This document shows positions 53,760 to 62,286 of a DNA stretch of 64,000 nt, piece after piece (position 1 is the first letter of the stretch; the number at the start of each line of letters is the position of its first letter). Source of the DNA: Mucilaginibacter gilvus (lineage in GTDB: Bacteria; Bacteroidota; Bacteroidia; Sphingobacteriales; Sphingobacteriaceae). The stretch covers positions 7,653-71,652 of the forward strand of contig NZ_SBIW01000006.1 of assembly GCF_004054195.1 (NCBI RefSeq). The letters are read 5' to 3'. The notes below the pieces were generated by a model. It was not told the origin of the DNA. It saw only the letters and a program-made list of their open reading frames with translations, and searched no databases. The translations under genes were made by a program, and so were the position numbers.

Positions 53760-53767
53760 TAAGTTTG
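53760..53767 (+). promoter_or_regulatory. -7 box upstream of the small protein/flavin oxidoreductase pair
   Basis: TAAGTTTG is a perfect TAnnTTTG, 32 bp before the ATG at 53799. No TTTG is found 18-20 bp upstream. No other signal stands out in 53553-53759. Confidence 0.4.
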
Positions 53768-53798
53768 TTGTAGCATATAACCTTAACATACCAACCCG

Positions 53799-54119
53799 AT
53801 GAAACAAAAATTCCATTACGCAACCGTTAGCGAAGCCATAGACAAGCTGAAAGAGCAGGGTTTCGACTTAGATTTTAACCTGGAAGCTAACCATTTAAAG
53901 GCCGGCGAATATACCTACCCGGCAGATGAGTTTGAAATTGTGGATGTGTACCGCTACGAAGGCCCGTCTGACCCTGCAGATGAAGCAACCGTTTACGCAC
54001 TGGCATCACCGGCTGGCCAAAAGGGCATTTTGGTTACCGGCTATGGCTATTCGGCAGATGAAGTAGCGGAAGAAACGTTAAAACAGCTGCATTATAAATA
54101 CCAGGCAAAGCAGGATTAA
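53799..54119 (+). CDS. Conserved small cytoplasmic protein of unknown function
   Basis: A 106-residue acidic protein without signal peptide or membrane segment: an N-terminal helix (VSEAIDKLKEQGFDLDFNLE), a central beta part (FEIVDVYRYEGPSDPADEATVYALAS) and a C-terminal helix (DEVAEETLKQLHYKY). Similar short proteins in Bacteroidota are sometimes labelled phosphoribosylpyrophosphate synthetase without any supporting motif; I see no nucleotide- or PRPP-binding motif here and leave it unassigned. Its stop is 2 bp before the next ATG, so it is probably coexpressed with the flavin oxidoreductase. Confidence 0.75.
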   Translation: MKQKFHYATVSEAIDKLKEQGFDLDFNLEANHLKAGEYTYPADEFEIVDVYRYEGPSDPADEATVYALASPAGQKGILVTGYGYSADEVAEETLKQLHYKYQAKQD

Positions 54120-54121
54120 AC

Positions 54122-55168
54122 ATGGAATTAGGGATAAGCACCTTCGGCGAGGTTAGCCCGGATGGTAAAGCGGGCGGCGCTGTTAACGCGCACAAACGCG
54201 TGCAGCAATTACTGGAGGAGGTTAAACTGGCGGACGAGGTTGGCCTGGATGTTTTTGCCTTTGGCGAGCATCACCGGCCCGATTTTGTGATCTCGGCACC
54301 CGAAATATTTATGGCTACCGCTGCATCTGTTACCAAAAACATCCGGCTGTCCAGTTCGGTTACGGTGCTTAGCTCTGCCGACCCGGTGCGCACCTTCCAA
54401 AATTTTGCAACGGTAGACCTTATCAGTGGTGGCCGTGCCGAGATCCTGGCCGGCCGCGGTTCGTTCATCGAATCGTTCCCTTTGTTTGGCTATGATCTGA
54501 ATGATTACGACGAGTTGTTCAGCGAAAAACTGGACATGCTGATGCAGATAAATAAAACAGAAAAACTAACCTGGAAGGGTGAGTTCCGGGCGCCGATAAA
54601 AGACCAGGGTATTTACCCACGCCCCCTGCAAGCCGAAATACCTATTTGGCTGGGCGTTGGCGGTACACCGGCATCCGCAAAACGCGCCGGGCAATTAAAC
54701 CTCCCCATGACGATAGCGATATTGGGTAGCGCGCCAAAACATTTTGTATCCTTTGTAGAACTCTACCGCGAAGCCGCGGCAGCAGCCGGGCACGATGTAA
54801 GCAAACTACAGCTGGGCATCAGTTCCCAATTTTACATAGCCGAAAGCAACCAACAGGCGGTGAACGAGTTTTACCCATCGTACGAGGCGCTTATGAACCG
54901 CGTGGGCCGCGACAGAGGCTGGTCGCCCATGAGCAAGGAACAATTTGAATACCTCCGCAGCGATGGCCCGCTAATAGTTGGCGACGCGCAAATGGCTATT
55001 GATAAGATATTGGAGCAGCACCGCCTGTTTAAAAACACTCGATTTTTAGCGCAACTGGTTACCGGCCACACACCGCATAGCGGGGTATTGAAGGCGATAG
55101 AGTTGTTTGGAACGAAAGTAGCGCCTGTGGTGAGGAAGGAATTGGAGATTTCGGCGAAAGCATCTTAG
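54122..55168 (+). CDS. LLM-class flavin-dependent oxidoreductase
   Basis: A 348-residue luciferase-like TIM-barrel monooxygenase. Typical parts are DVFAFGEHHRPDFVISAPEIFMAT (residues about 44-67), IRLSSSVTVLSSADPVRTFQNFATVDLISGGRAEILAGRGSF (75-116) and IPIWLGVGGTPASAKRAGQLNLPM (around 175-198). Family members use reduced flavin (FMNH2 or F420) and oxygen; the substrate cannot be told. Length is normal. It has no signal peptide and is cytoplasmic. It is the second gene of a two-gene operon. Confidence 0.9.
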   Translation: MELGISTFGEVSPDGKAGGAVNAHKRVQQLLEEVKLADEVGLDVFAFGEHHRPDFVISAPEIFMATAASVTKNIRLSSSVTVLSSADPVRTFQNFATVDLISGGRAEILAGRGSFIESFPLFGYDLNDYDELFSEKLDMLMQINKTEKLTWKGEFRAPIKDQGIYPRPLQAEIPIWLGVGGTPASAKRAGQLNLPMTIAILGSAPKHFVSFVELYREAAAAAGHDVSKLQLGISSQFYIAESNQQAVNEFYPSYEALMNRVGRDRGWSPMSKEQFEYLRSDGPLIVGDAQMAIDKILEQHRLFKNTRFLAQLVTGHTPHSGVLKAIELFGTKVAPVVRKELEISAKAS

Positions 55169-55341
55169 CCAGCCGCAATCTGCTGCACAGTTGTTATTTT
55201 ACATAAAGAAAAGAATATAAATTGTATTTATTAAACAAATGCAAAATATAATTCTGAAAATACATAAAATAGTGTTATTTTGGCAACTCAAACGGCAAAT
55301 TGTTAGAACGTCCTAAATATTTGCCCCTGTGAAATACGGCC

Positions 55342-57723
55342 ATGAATAAACTCGATCTTAAAATTGCCTTCCGCACTTTTTTAAAAGGCAAATGGTACAA
55401 TTTTTTAAACATCGCGGGCCTGGCCATGGGTTTGGCGGCCTTTATTTTTGTTACCCTATATGTTGATAATGAAACCAGCTACGACACATGGAATAAGAAT
55501 ATCAACCGCGTGTACCTGGTGGAAAGGGAAATGCCTACCGGCCCCTCTCCCTACACGCCCGGCAAACTGGCTGCGGCCATAAAAAGCCAGTGCCCGGAAG
55601 TTGAAGAAACCGGGCGGATGAACACAGCGTTGTTCCAGCTGCCTTTTTATACGCCATCGGGAAGGTTCCTGATAAAAAAATGGGTTGGGGCCGATTACTC
55701 CATCAGTAAAATATTAGGGGTTAAACCAAAGGGGTTTAATTTAGACCCCAAAAGTACTTTGCCCACCGTTTTGCTCTCTAAACAAACCGCTAATGTGCTT
55801 TTTCCGGGCGATAGCGCAATCCAAAATAAAAGGGTGAACATGGCATCAAGAACCGGGATGCCTTTCACCGTTGCCGGTGTGGCCGATGATATGCCGGGGA
55901 ATACCAATTTAAATTTTGATTGCATTGGTTTTAGCCAAGACATTACCCAGGGGAAAGACCAAAGCTATGCCAACCAGATCTATCAAACTTATTTGCTGGT
56001 AAAGCCAAATGCCGATATTGCCCTGCTATCCAAAAAAATAGATAAGATATATAAGCAAGCAGCTTTAGCCGATACCAGCCAGGTAGCAAAACAGGCGCTA
56101 AGTCAATCACCGGCTGCTACAATTTATTTAGACCCTTTATCAAACCTGCATTTAAAACCTCATTACGGTTCGCAGGTGAATAACCAGATAGTTAAGGGGC
56201 TTATCATACTGGCAATAATTATTCTGATAGTAACCGGGGTAAACTTTACAAACCTGTACATTTCCCAGGCCAGTAAACGGTCTAAAGAAGTTGGATTAAA
56301 AAAAGTTAACGGCGTTATCAAAAGGCAGATCATACTCCAATTTTTAACCGAGATCTTTTTCCAGTGTCTTCTCGCCTTAATTATCGCATTTGGTTTAGTA
56401 GTAATCGGTCTGCCCTATTTTAATAACCTACTCAACGTAAATCTTTTAATTTCGGGCATAAACCTCACAATAATCACACAGCTTACAGTTACATTAATTT
56501 CGCTCACCTTACTGGCCGGCATTTACCCATCTTTTGTAATGGCGGGCTTTAAGCCAATCCAAGTGTTAAGCGGCAACCAGTTTGTTAGCGGCCAAACTTT
56601 TTCATGGATCCGCGGCGCTATCACCGTACTTCAATTTACGTTTGCTATCGGTTTTGTGATCACCCTGGCGGTGATCAATCAGCAGGTTACCTTTATGAGA
56701 TCTGAGAATCCCGGGTTTACAGCTAAACAGGTGGTTTATATTGATAACCTTGGCATTTACAACGATCCTAAAAAATTCCAATCGGCGCGCGAGAGGATAA
56801 AAGACATCCCCGGGGTAAAAAACGTTACGGTTGCTTCCAATGTACCCGGCGGCATTATACCCGCTACGTTTGAATATAACGTTCAAAATAAGGCTTACGC
56901 TATGCAAACTATTGGTGTTGATTACCACTACTTTGAGACTTTAAATATCGGGTTGAAAGAGGGTCAGGCTTTTTCGTCGTCATTCCCGGTAGATTCGGCA
57001 AATGCGGTGATCAACGAAACAGCTGCAAAAGCCATGGGATTGGATAACGCTGTTGGCACAACCATAACCGGCTGCGGAGGCAATTACAAAGTTATTGGTG
57101 TAGTTAAGGATGTAAAGGCAAACGGTTTTGAGGCAAACATACAGCCCGCTATTTATTTAATGAACGCCGGTTGCGGGTTAACCAAAACACAAATAATGAT
57201 CAGTGCCGAAAGCAATGCCATACCGGCAATGCTAACCACGCTGGGACATCAATGGACCAGCATCAACAAACTCGACGGCGATAATTTCAATTATCATTTC
57301 CTTGATGAATTATATGGCCGACTTTTTATAAAACAGGAGCAACTAAAATCGGTGCTGTTCTACTTTTCGGCAATAGCTATATTTATTGCATCGCTGGGCT
57401 TTTTTGCCTCGGCAGCGCAGGCAATCCGCTTACGGATGAAAGAAATTGCGATAAGGAAAGTATTTGGCGCAACCGGGGAGCAGTTAATGGTAACTCTAAG
57501 CAAGCCGTTTTTTTATATTGTTTTAACTGCAAACGCTATAGCCTGGCCGCTCTCCTTTTTTGTAGCAAATAAATGGCTGGAAACCTTCGCTTACAGGATC
57601 CATATATCGGTTACTCCATTTGTAACTGCAATGGTTATTTCCATTGCCATAGTTGCCGTTACGGTTTGTTTACAAATTGTACGAGCGGTAAGGTTTAACC
57701 CGGCAGTTAAGTTAAAGGTGTAA
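55342..57723 (+). CDS. ABC transporter permease, MacB/FtsX type
   Basis: A 793-residue membrane protein with the duplicated layout common in Bacteroidota. It has an N-terminal membrane helix (about 20-40), a periplasmic MacB-like domain (about 45-280), three FtsX-type helices (about 285-400), a linking helix at about 430, a second periplasmic domain (about 450-650) and three final helices (about 675-790). SKRSKEVGLKKVNGV and RLRMKEIAIRKVFGATGEQL are the cytoplasmic coupling motifs after the first helix of each FtsX half. Such permeases move peptides, lipoproteins or drugs, or sense envelope stress. No ATPase or membrane-fusion gene is beside it, so its partner must be elsewhere. Confidence 0.9.
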   Translation: MNKLDLKIAFRTFLKGKWYNFLNIAGLAMGLAAFIFVTLYVDNETSYDTWNKNINRVYLVEREMPTGPSPYTPGKLAAAIKSQCPEVEETGRMNTALFQLPFYTPSGRFLIKKWVGADYSISKILGVKPKGFNLDPKSTLPTVLLSKQTANVLFPGDSAIQNKRVNMASRTGMPFTVAGVADDMPGNTNLNFDCIGFSQDITQGKDQSYANQIYQTYLLVKPNADIALLSKKIDKIYKQAALADTSQVAKQALSQSPAATIYLDPLSNLHLKPHYGSQVNNQIVKGLIILAIIILIVTGVNFTNLYISQASKRSKEVGLKKVNGVIKRQIILQFLTEIFFQCLLALIIAFGLVVIGLPYFNNLLNVNLLISGINLTIITQLTVTLISLTLLAGIYPSFVMAGFKPIQVLSGNQFVSGQTFSWIRGAITVLQFTFAIGFVITLAVINQQVTFMRSENPGFTAKQVVYIDNLGIYNDPKKFQSARERIKDIPGVKNVTVASNVPGGIIPATFEYNVQNKAYAMQTIGVDYHYFETLNIGLKEGQAFSSSFPVDSANAVINETAAKAMGLDNAVGTTITGCGGNYKVIGVVKDVKANGFEANIQPAIYLMNAGCGLTKTQIMISAESNAIPAMLTTLGHQWTSINKLDGDNFNYHFLDELYGRLFIKQEQLKSVLFYFSAIAIFIASLGFFASAAQAIRLRMKEIAIRKVFGATGEQLMVTLSKPFFYIVLTANAIAWPLSFFVANKWLETFAYRIHISVTPFVTAMVISIAIVAVTVCLQIVRAVRFNPAVKLKV

Positions 57724-57869
57724 CGGCCTATGAAAGCTATATAAGGAAAACCTGCTACGATAGTTTTTAAACGCTCTTGCGTAGCAGAGAGACTGGTCGA
57801 GCGGAGCAATCGCCGGGTAAGTCGAAGTAAGTCAATTAGCTACGATTCAATTTTCATGCAGAAAGCGCC

Positions 57870-58424
57870 TTACTTCACCCTCTCAATTCTGCATCTTTCC
57901 GTTTTCAGCAGTTCGATCGTTTCATTCATTTCAAAATCTGATTTGATGCGCGATTCTTCCTGGCGGTAATACTTCTTGAGCTGCTTGCGGTGCAGGCCCT
58001 GGAAAAAGCGGCGGATCTCTACGTCGGTATGCAATATCAGGCCGGGCACTTGCAGGGGTAGATGGTTATCGTCCATTGCCACCATGGTGAAGTAGCTGGT
58101 GTTGGTATGTTTTATCTCATGGGTTTTTACATTTTCAGATACTACCCGGATGCCTACCACCAGCGAGGTACGCCCCACATAGTTTACAGATGCCATTAAT
58201 GACACCAATTCGCCAACCTCTACGGACGCTAAAAAATCAATATCCTCTACCGAAGCAGTTACGCAATAAGCACCCGCGTGCTTGGCAGAGCATACGTAAG
58301 CAACCTTATCCATCAACCCCATAATAATGCCCCCGTGTATTTTGCCGCCAAAGTTGGCGTAGGATGGGATCATTAATTCGGTGAGGGTGGTTTGCGATTC
58401 GGTAACGGTTTTAAAGGTGTCCAT
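57870..58424 (-). CDS. Acyl-CoA thioesterase, hotdog fold
   Basis: A 184-residue cytoplasmic enzyme hydrolysing acyl-CoA to free acid and CoA. The hotdog core covers residues 8-125: GGKIHGGIIMGLMDKVAYVCSAKHA (the sheet-spanning helix with the active-site Asp), VTASVEDIDFLASVEVGELVSL and VNYVGRTSLVVGIRV, as in YciA-like thioesterases. About 55 C-terminal residues are helical and charged (GLHRKQLKKYYRQEESR), longer than YciA itself but normal for Bacteroidota members. It stands alone, converging with the ABC permease gene. Confidence 0.92.
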   Translation of the reverse strand: MDTFKTVTESQTTLTELMIPSYANFGGKIHGGIIMGLMDKVAYVCSAKHAGAYCVTASVEDIDFLASVEVGELVSLMASVNYVGRTSLVVGIRVVSENVKTHEIKHTNTSYFTMVAMDDNHLPLQVPGLILHTDVEIRRFFQGLHRKQLKKYYRQEESRIKSDFEMNETIELLKTERCRIERVK

Positions 58425-58601
58425 AAGGTGTGGCGTTAATAAGCGCTCAATTTGCGCAAATAATTTAAGGTATCAAAAAAGCATTGCACAGCACTAATTG
58501 CTAAATGCATTTAATTCATGGTTAAACAAATCCTTATTTATACTATTGTATTCTGTGTTTTGAATAGTCACGGGTCCAACAATTTTTAAAACATCATTTA
58601 C

Positions 58602-61100
58602 ATGAAAAAATTCTTCAATTTCATTTCCGGCTGGGGAAACCCCGGTCGGGCGCTCCTATGCGGCATTTTAGTCAGTTCAACAGTGCCGGCACTGGCACAG
58701 CAGGATCATGCTCCTGCCTATCCGCTGATCACGCATAACCCCTATTTTAGCATCTGGTCTACAACCGATAAGCTGAACGAATCTACCACTACGCATTGGA
58801 CAGGCAAAAGCCAGTCTTTATTGGGCGTGCTGAAGGTAGACGGCGAATACTACCGGTTTATGGGGCAGGCCGCGCCGCATTACAAAACCGTATTACCGGC
58901 GGCAGACGAGAGCGCTTACGCTTGCAAATACAGCTTTACCGCGCCAACAGCAGGCTGGGAAAAACAAACTTATGCCGACCAGGATTGGAAAACAGGTAAA
59001 GCCCCTTTCAGCGATAATGAAAACACTACCGGCACCCGCTGGACAAGCCGCGAAGTATGGGTACGCCGCGCTTTTACATTGAGCGAACTGCCAAAAAGCC
59101 CCTTATTACTTCGTTTATTTCACGACGACGATGTAGAGGTTTACCTCAACGGCAAACAAATCTACGCCAGCGGCGGTGCCAACGGCGATCTGCAGATGTT
59201 CGAGCTATCTGCCGCTGCTGCATCCGCTTTAAAAATCGGCGAAAACGTTTTGGCTTTACATTGCACCAACACCGGCGGCCTGGCTTCGCTTGACGCGGGT
59301 CTTTCGGTAAAAGTGGAAGACAAAACAAACGAGGCTATTAAATTAGCCACGCAAACTGCCGTAAAGGTGAATGCCACGCAAACCATCTACAGCTTTAAAT
59401 GCGGCGCGGTGAATTTAAATGTAACGTTTACTTCGCCCCTGCTGATCACCGATATTAAAACACTGGCTAACCCGGTATCGTACATCAGTTACGAGGTTAA
59501 GGCCAACGATAACAAAACGCACGCGGTGGATATTTACCAGGGCGTTTCTACCGACGCGGCGGCAAATACCCCCGCACAGGAAGTTAAGGCCGAAACCTAT
59601 ACCGCCGGCGGCATCAAAATTATGAAGGCCGGTACCACCGAGCAGCCTATCCTCAAAAAACGTGGCGACGACCTGCGGATTGACTGGGGATACCTATATG
59701 TAGCATCCCCTACTTACAACGCCAGGCAATACATCACTACCGAGGAAGAAGCTATCAACTCCTATCTTTCTACTCCGGGCACTAATGCCACGGTGGTTGG
59801 CAAGCAACTGATGCTGAATACATTGCTACCATTTGGCAGGGTTGGCAAAAACGGCGCGGAAAAACACATCGCTGTTGGTTACGACGATATCTATTCGGTA
59901 CAATATTTTAAAACCGACCTGCGCCCGTGGTGGCGCAATACAAAGGGCGCTACCATGGATGGCGTTTTGGCGGCTTCGTTAAAAAACTATTTAACCGTTA
60001 TGGCTGCCTGCCGCAACACCGATGCTAAGATCTATTCCGACGCGTACAAGGCCGGCGGTGAAAAATATGCCAAACTGTGCGTGCTGGCTTACCGCCAAAG
60101 TATAGCTGCACACCAGTTGGTAAAAAGTCAGGAGGGCGAATTGCTTTTCTTATCAAAAGAGAACTTCAGCAATGGGTCTATCAACACGGTGGATGTTACC
60201 TACCCTTCTGCACCATTGTACTTGCTATACAACCCCGACCTGCTTAAGGGAATGCTGAACGGCATATTCTACTACAGCGAAAGCGGCAAATGGGCAAAAC
60301 CATTCGCGGCGCATGACCTGGGCACCTACCCCCTTGCCAACGGGCAAACTTATGGCGAGGATATGCCGGTGGAAGAAAGCGGTAACCTGGTGATATTGAC
60401 CGGTGCCATTGTAATGGCACAAAAAGACCCTGCCTATGCCAAAAAGCATTGGAAAACGCTCACTACCTGGACCAACTACCTTGCCGAAGCTGGTTTTGAC
60501 CCGGGTAACCAGTTATGTACCGATGATTTTGCTGGACACCTGGCGCATAACGCCAACCTATCTATCAAAGCCATTGTTGCTATTGGTGCTTACGGCAAGA
60601 TGGCTGAGATGCTGGGCGATACTAAAACCGCCGTTAAATACAGCGCGCTGGCTAAAGATCTGGCCGCCAAATGGATTGGCAAAGATGATGCAGGCGATCA
60701 CTACGCCCTTGTTTTCGACAATAAGAACACCTGGAGCCAGAAATACAACATGGTTTGGGATAAAGTTTTAGGCCTGAACCTGTTTCCGCAGTACGTTTAC
60801 GACAAGGAGATAAAATACTACCTGGGCAAACAGGAAAAATATGGTTTACCACTGGATAGCCGTAAAACCTATACCAAAAGCGACTGGATCTTATGGACCG
60901 CGACGATGACCGATAACCGCAAGGATTTTGACGCGCTGGTGAAACCAATTTACAAATACGCGCAGGAAACATCCACACGCGTGCCCCTAAGCGACTGGCA
61001 CGAAACCACCACCGGTAAGATGGTTGGTTTCCAGGCGAGGAGTGTTGTGGGGGGATACTTTATGAAAGCCTTAAAGGATAAAATGACGGGGAAGAAATAA
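58602..61100 (+). CDS. DUF4965-family (glutaminase A-like) secreted protein
   Basis: An 832-residue secreted protein with signal peptide (1-32). In order: DUF4964-like (38-75, PAYPLITHNPYFSIWS), a galactose-binding-like insertion (about 105-235, with VWVRRAFTLSELP and LLRLFHDDDVEVYLNGKQI), DUF5127-like (240-420), DUF4965 (420-600, LAYRQSIAAHQLV and VDVTYPSAPLYLLYNP) and DUF1793-like (600-825, CTDDFAGHLAHNANLSIKAI). Fungal relatives are called glutaminase A, but the helical barrel looks like a glycosidase and the real activity in bacteria is unsettled. A TTGCTAAATGCATTTAATT sequence about 90 bp upstream (58498-58516) partly resembles the LacI operators of the mannose locus. Confidence 0.85.
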   Translation: MKKFFNFISGWGNPGRALLCGILVSSTVPALAQQDHAPAYPLITHNPYFSIWSTTDKLNESTTTHWTGKSQSLLGVLKVDGEYYRFMGQAAPHYKTVLPAADESAYACKYSFTAPTAGWEKQTYADQDWKTGKAPFSDNENTTGTRWTSREVWVRRAFTLSELPKSPLLLRLFHDDDVEVYLNGKQIYASGGANGDLQMFELSAAAASALKIGENVLALHCTNTGGLASLDAGLSVKVEDKTNEAIKLATQTAVKVNATQTIYSFKCGAVNLNVTFTSPLLITDIKTLANPVSYISYEVKANDNKTHAVDIYQGVSTDAAANTPAQEVKAETYTAGGIKIMKAGTTEQPILKKRGDDLRIDWGYLYVASPTYNARQYITTEEEAINSYLSTPGTNATVVGKQLMLNTLLPFGRVGKNGAEKHIAVGYDDIYSVQYFKTDLRPWWRNTKGATMDGVLAASLKNYLTVMAACRNTDAKIYSDAYKAGGEKYAKLCVLAYRQSIAAHQLVKSQEGELLFLSKENFSNGSINTVDVTYPSAPLYLLYNPDLLKGMLNGIFYYSESGKWAKPFAAHDLGTYPLANGQTYGEDMPVEESGNLVILTGAIVMAQKDPAYAKKHWKTLTTWTNYLAEAGFDPGNQLCTDDFAGHLAHNANLSIKAIVAIGAYGKMAEMLGDTKTAVKYSALAKDLAAKWIGKDDAGDHYALVFDNKNTWSQKYNMVWDKVLGLNLFPQYVYDKEIKYYLGKQEKYGLPLDSRKTYTKSDWILWTATMTDNRKDFDALVKPIYKYAQETSTRVPLSDWHETTTGKMVGFQARSVVGGYFMKALKDKMTGKK

Positions 61101-61122
61101 GAAAATATTTCTGTGTTAATTA

Positions 61123-61151
61123 ATAGCGATGGGTTTAAAGCCCATCGTTAT
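61123..61151. repeat. ATAGCGATGG hairpin, second copy
   Basis: The 11-bp stem ATAGCGATGGG / CCCATCGTTAT has a 7-nt loop and one G-T pair. It lies between convergent genes, with TTATT following on the plus strand. It is closely related to the hairpin at 53049-53076 and may also serve as a terminator. Confidence 0.65.
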
Positions 61152-61177
61152 TTTATTATTCGCAGTTTATACTTTTG

Positions 61178-61720
61178 CTACGCACCCTGGTCAAGGGCTT
61201 GCAGATAGGTCAATCCCTGTTTCCATAGCCCTAAGTTGGAGGCAGAGTTAATATGTGCCGCGTCACCAATATTTTTCAATTCGCTATTCCAACTCTCCGC
61301 GAAAAGCGTTGCGCGCTTTGCTGTTACGTAAAAATCGTTAGTGCTGAATACGGTAATAGATCTGAATGGCAATGCCGCTAATGGAACCGGAGCAAAGCCT
61401 GTGGTACCGAGGGGATAGCTATCCGCCTCAGTGTCACTTGGCGCCACCATAAGCGCGCCCTTAATGGCGTAATTGTATTTTTGTGCCCAAAAAGCGATGG
61501 TTGCACAAGCCAGGCTATGCCCCACCAATATTACCGCTCCCGGGTTATGCCGGCTGATGGTTTGCTGTATTTTAGCTATCCAATCTTCGCAAACGGGGGT
61601 TTCCCAGTCATCCTGTTGTATCCTAACAAAGCCGAAACGGTTTTCCCAGATAGACTGCCAGTGTTCGGGGCCCGAATCTCCGAGCCCCGGAAGAATAAAA
61701 ATAGTTGATTTAAAATCCAT
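61178..61720 (-). CDS. RBBP9/YdeN-family serine hydrolase
   Basis: A 180-residue small alpha/beta hydrolase without signal peptide. The start is FILPGLGDSGPEHWQSIWE. The nucleophile is Ser69 in LVGHSLAC, the acid Asp is in FSTNDFYV, and the catalytic His is in GDAAHINSASNLGLW. This matches RBBP9/YdeN proteins, which have serine-hydrolase activity of poorly defined physiological substrate. Length is normal (about 170-190). It converges on the DUF4965 gene. The stretch from 61721 to 61990 upstream contains no clear promoter. Confidence 0.9.
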   Translation of the reverse strand: MDFKSTIFILPGLGDSGPEHWQSIWENRFGFVRIQQDDWETPVCEDWIAKIQQTISRHNPGAVILVGHSLACATIAFWAQKYNYAIKGALMVAPSDTEADSYPLGTTGFAPVPLAALPFRSITVFSTNDFYVTAKRATLFAESWNSELKNIGDAAHINSASNLGLWKQGLTYLQALDQGA

Positions 61721-61914
61721 TCCTGAGATTGATAAAATTTTGCATTAGCTGACTACGAAGGTCAAAAAAAACCTCTTAAAAATATTACAGATTTATTTAA
61801 GTTCCGAATTTCAACGAATAAAATATTGGGGCTGTTCTGTCATAAGTTCCAAATTAATGGATGGTCCGCTTTAGCGATAACAATGGAAACCCCGGAATGG
61901 AGCACCGCTTCTAT

Positions 61915-62020
61915 CAGCAGCGCGCAATGAGGAGTTGGAATGGATAGCGCGGGCCGAAGGCAACGTCCTTATTAAAGGCAAAATTTTTAAAGGAAAGAGG
62001 TAAGGTATTTACCTCTTTCC
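61915..62020 (+). other. Coding-like remnant ending in a long hairpin
   Basis: A short plus-strand frame without a good start reads EELEWIARAEGN and then VLIKGKIFKGKR, with a stop at 62001-62003. The last codons form one arm of a perfect 12-bp hairpin (GGAAAGAGGTAA / TTACCTCTTTCC, 61992-62003 and 62009-62020). It may be a gene fragment or a dispersed repeat. About 80 bp upstream lies GGGGCTGTTCTGTCATAAG (near 61828), which resembles an insertion-sequence end. No intact element is present. Confidence 0.3.
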
Positions 62021-62025
62021 TCCTA

Positions 62026-62109
62026 TTACAATTTCTTCATTAAACTTTTAAAGACAGGGAGGTCTACCCCATCTTTTCGAAAATAATTATGCTTGTCTCC
62101 CCAAAACAT
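62026..62109 (-). pseudogene. Possible gene remnant, C-terminal fragment
   Basis: A minus-strand frame of 27 residues from the ATG at 62109 (MFWGDKHNYFRKDG, then VDLPVFKSLMKKL) has protein-like composition and looks like the end of a larger protein. The frame upstream is closed by a stop after six more codons. I cannot name the family. It adjoins the coding-like fragment at 61915-62020, so this 400-bp gap appears to hold debris of one or two lost genes. Confidence 0.3.
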
Positions 62110-62286
62110 TTGCGTTTTTTTAAGCGTTTATTAAAAAGCTATTCTATAATTATGCGGTAGTAATCTGTAATATTTGAGATACTATTACCCATTTATTAGT
62201 TTTAATATTATATTTATTGCGTAATAATCACACAATGAGAGCAAACGTGTGGTTTTAACTAATTATCAACCAAATAAACTTCCAAT

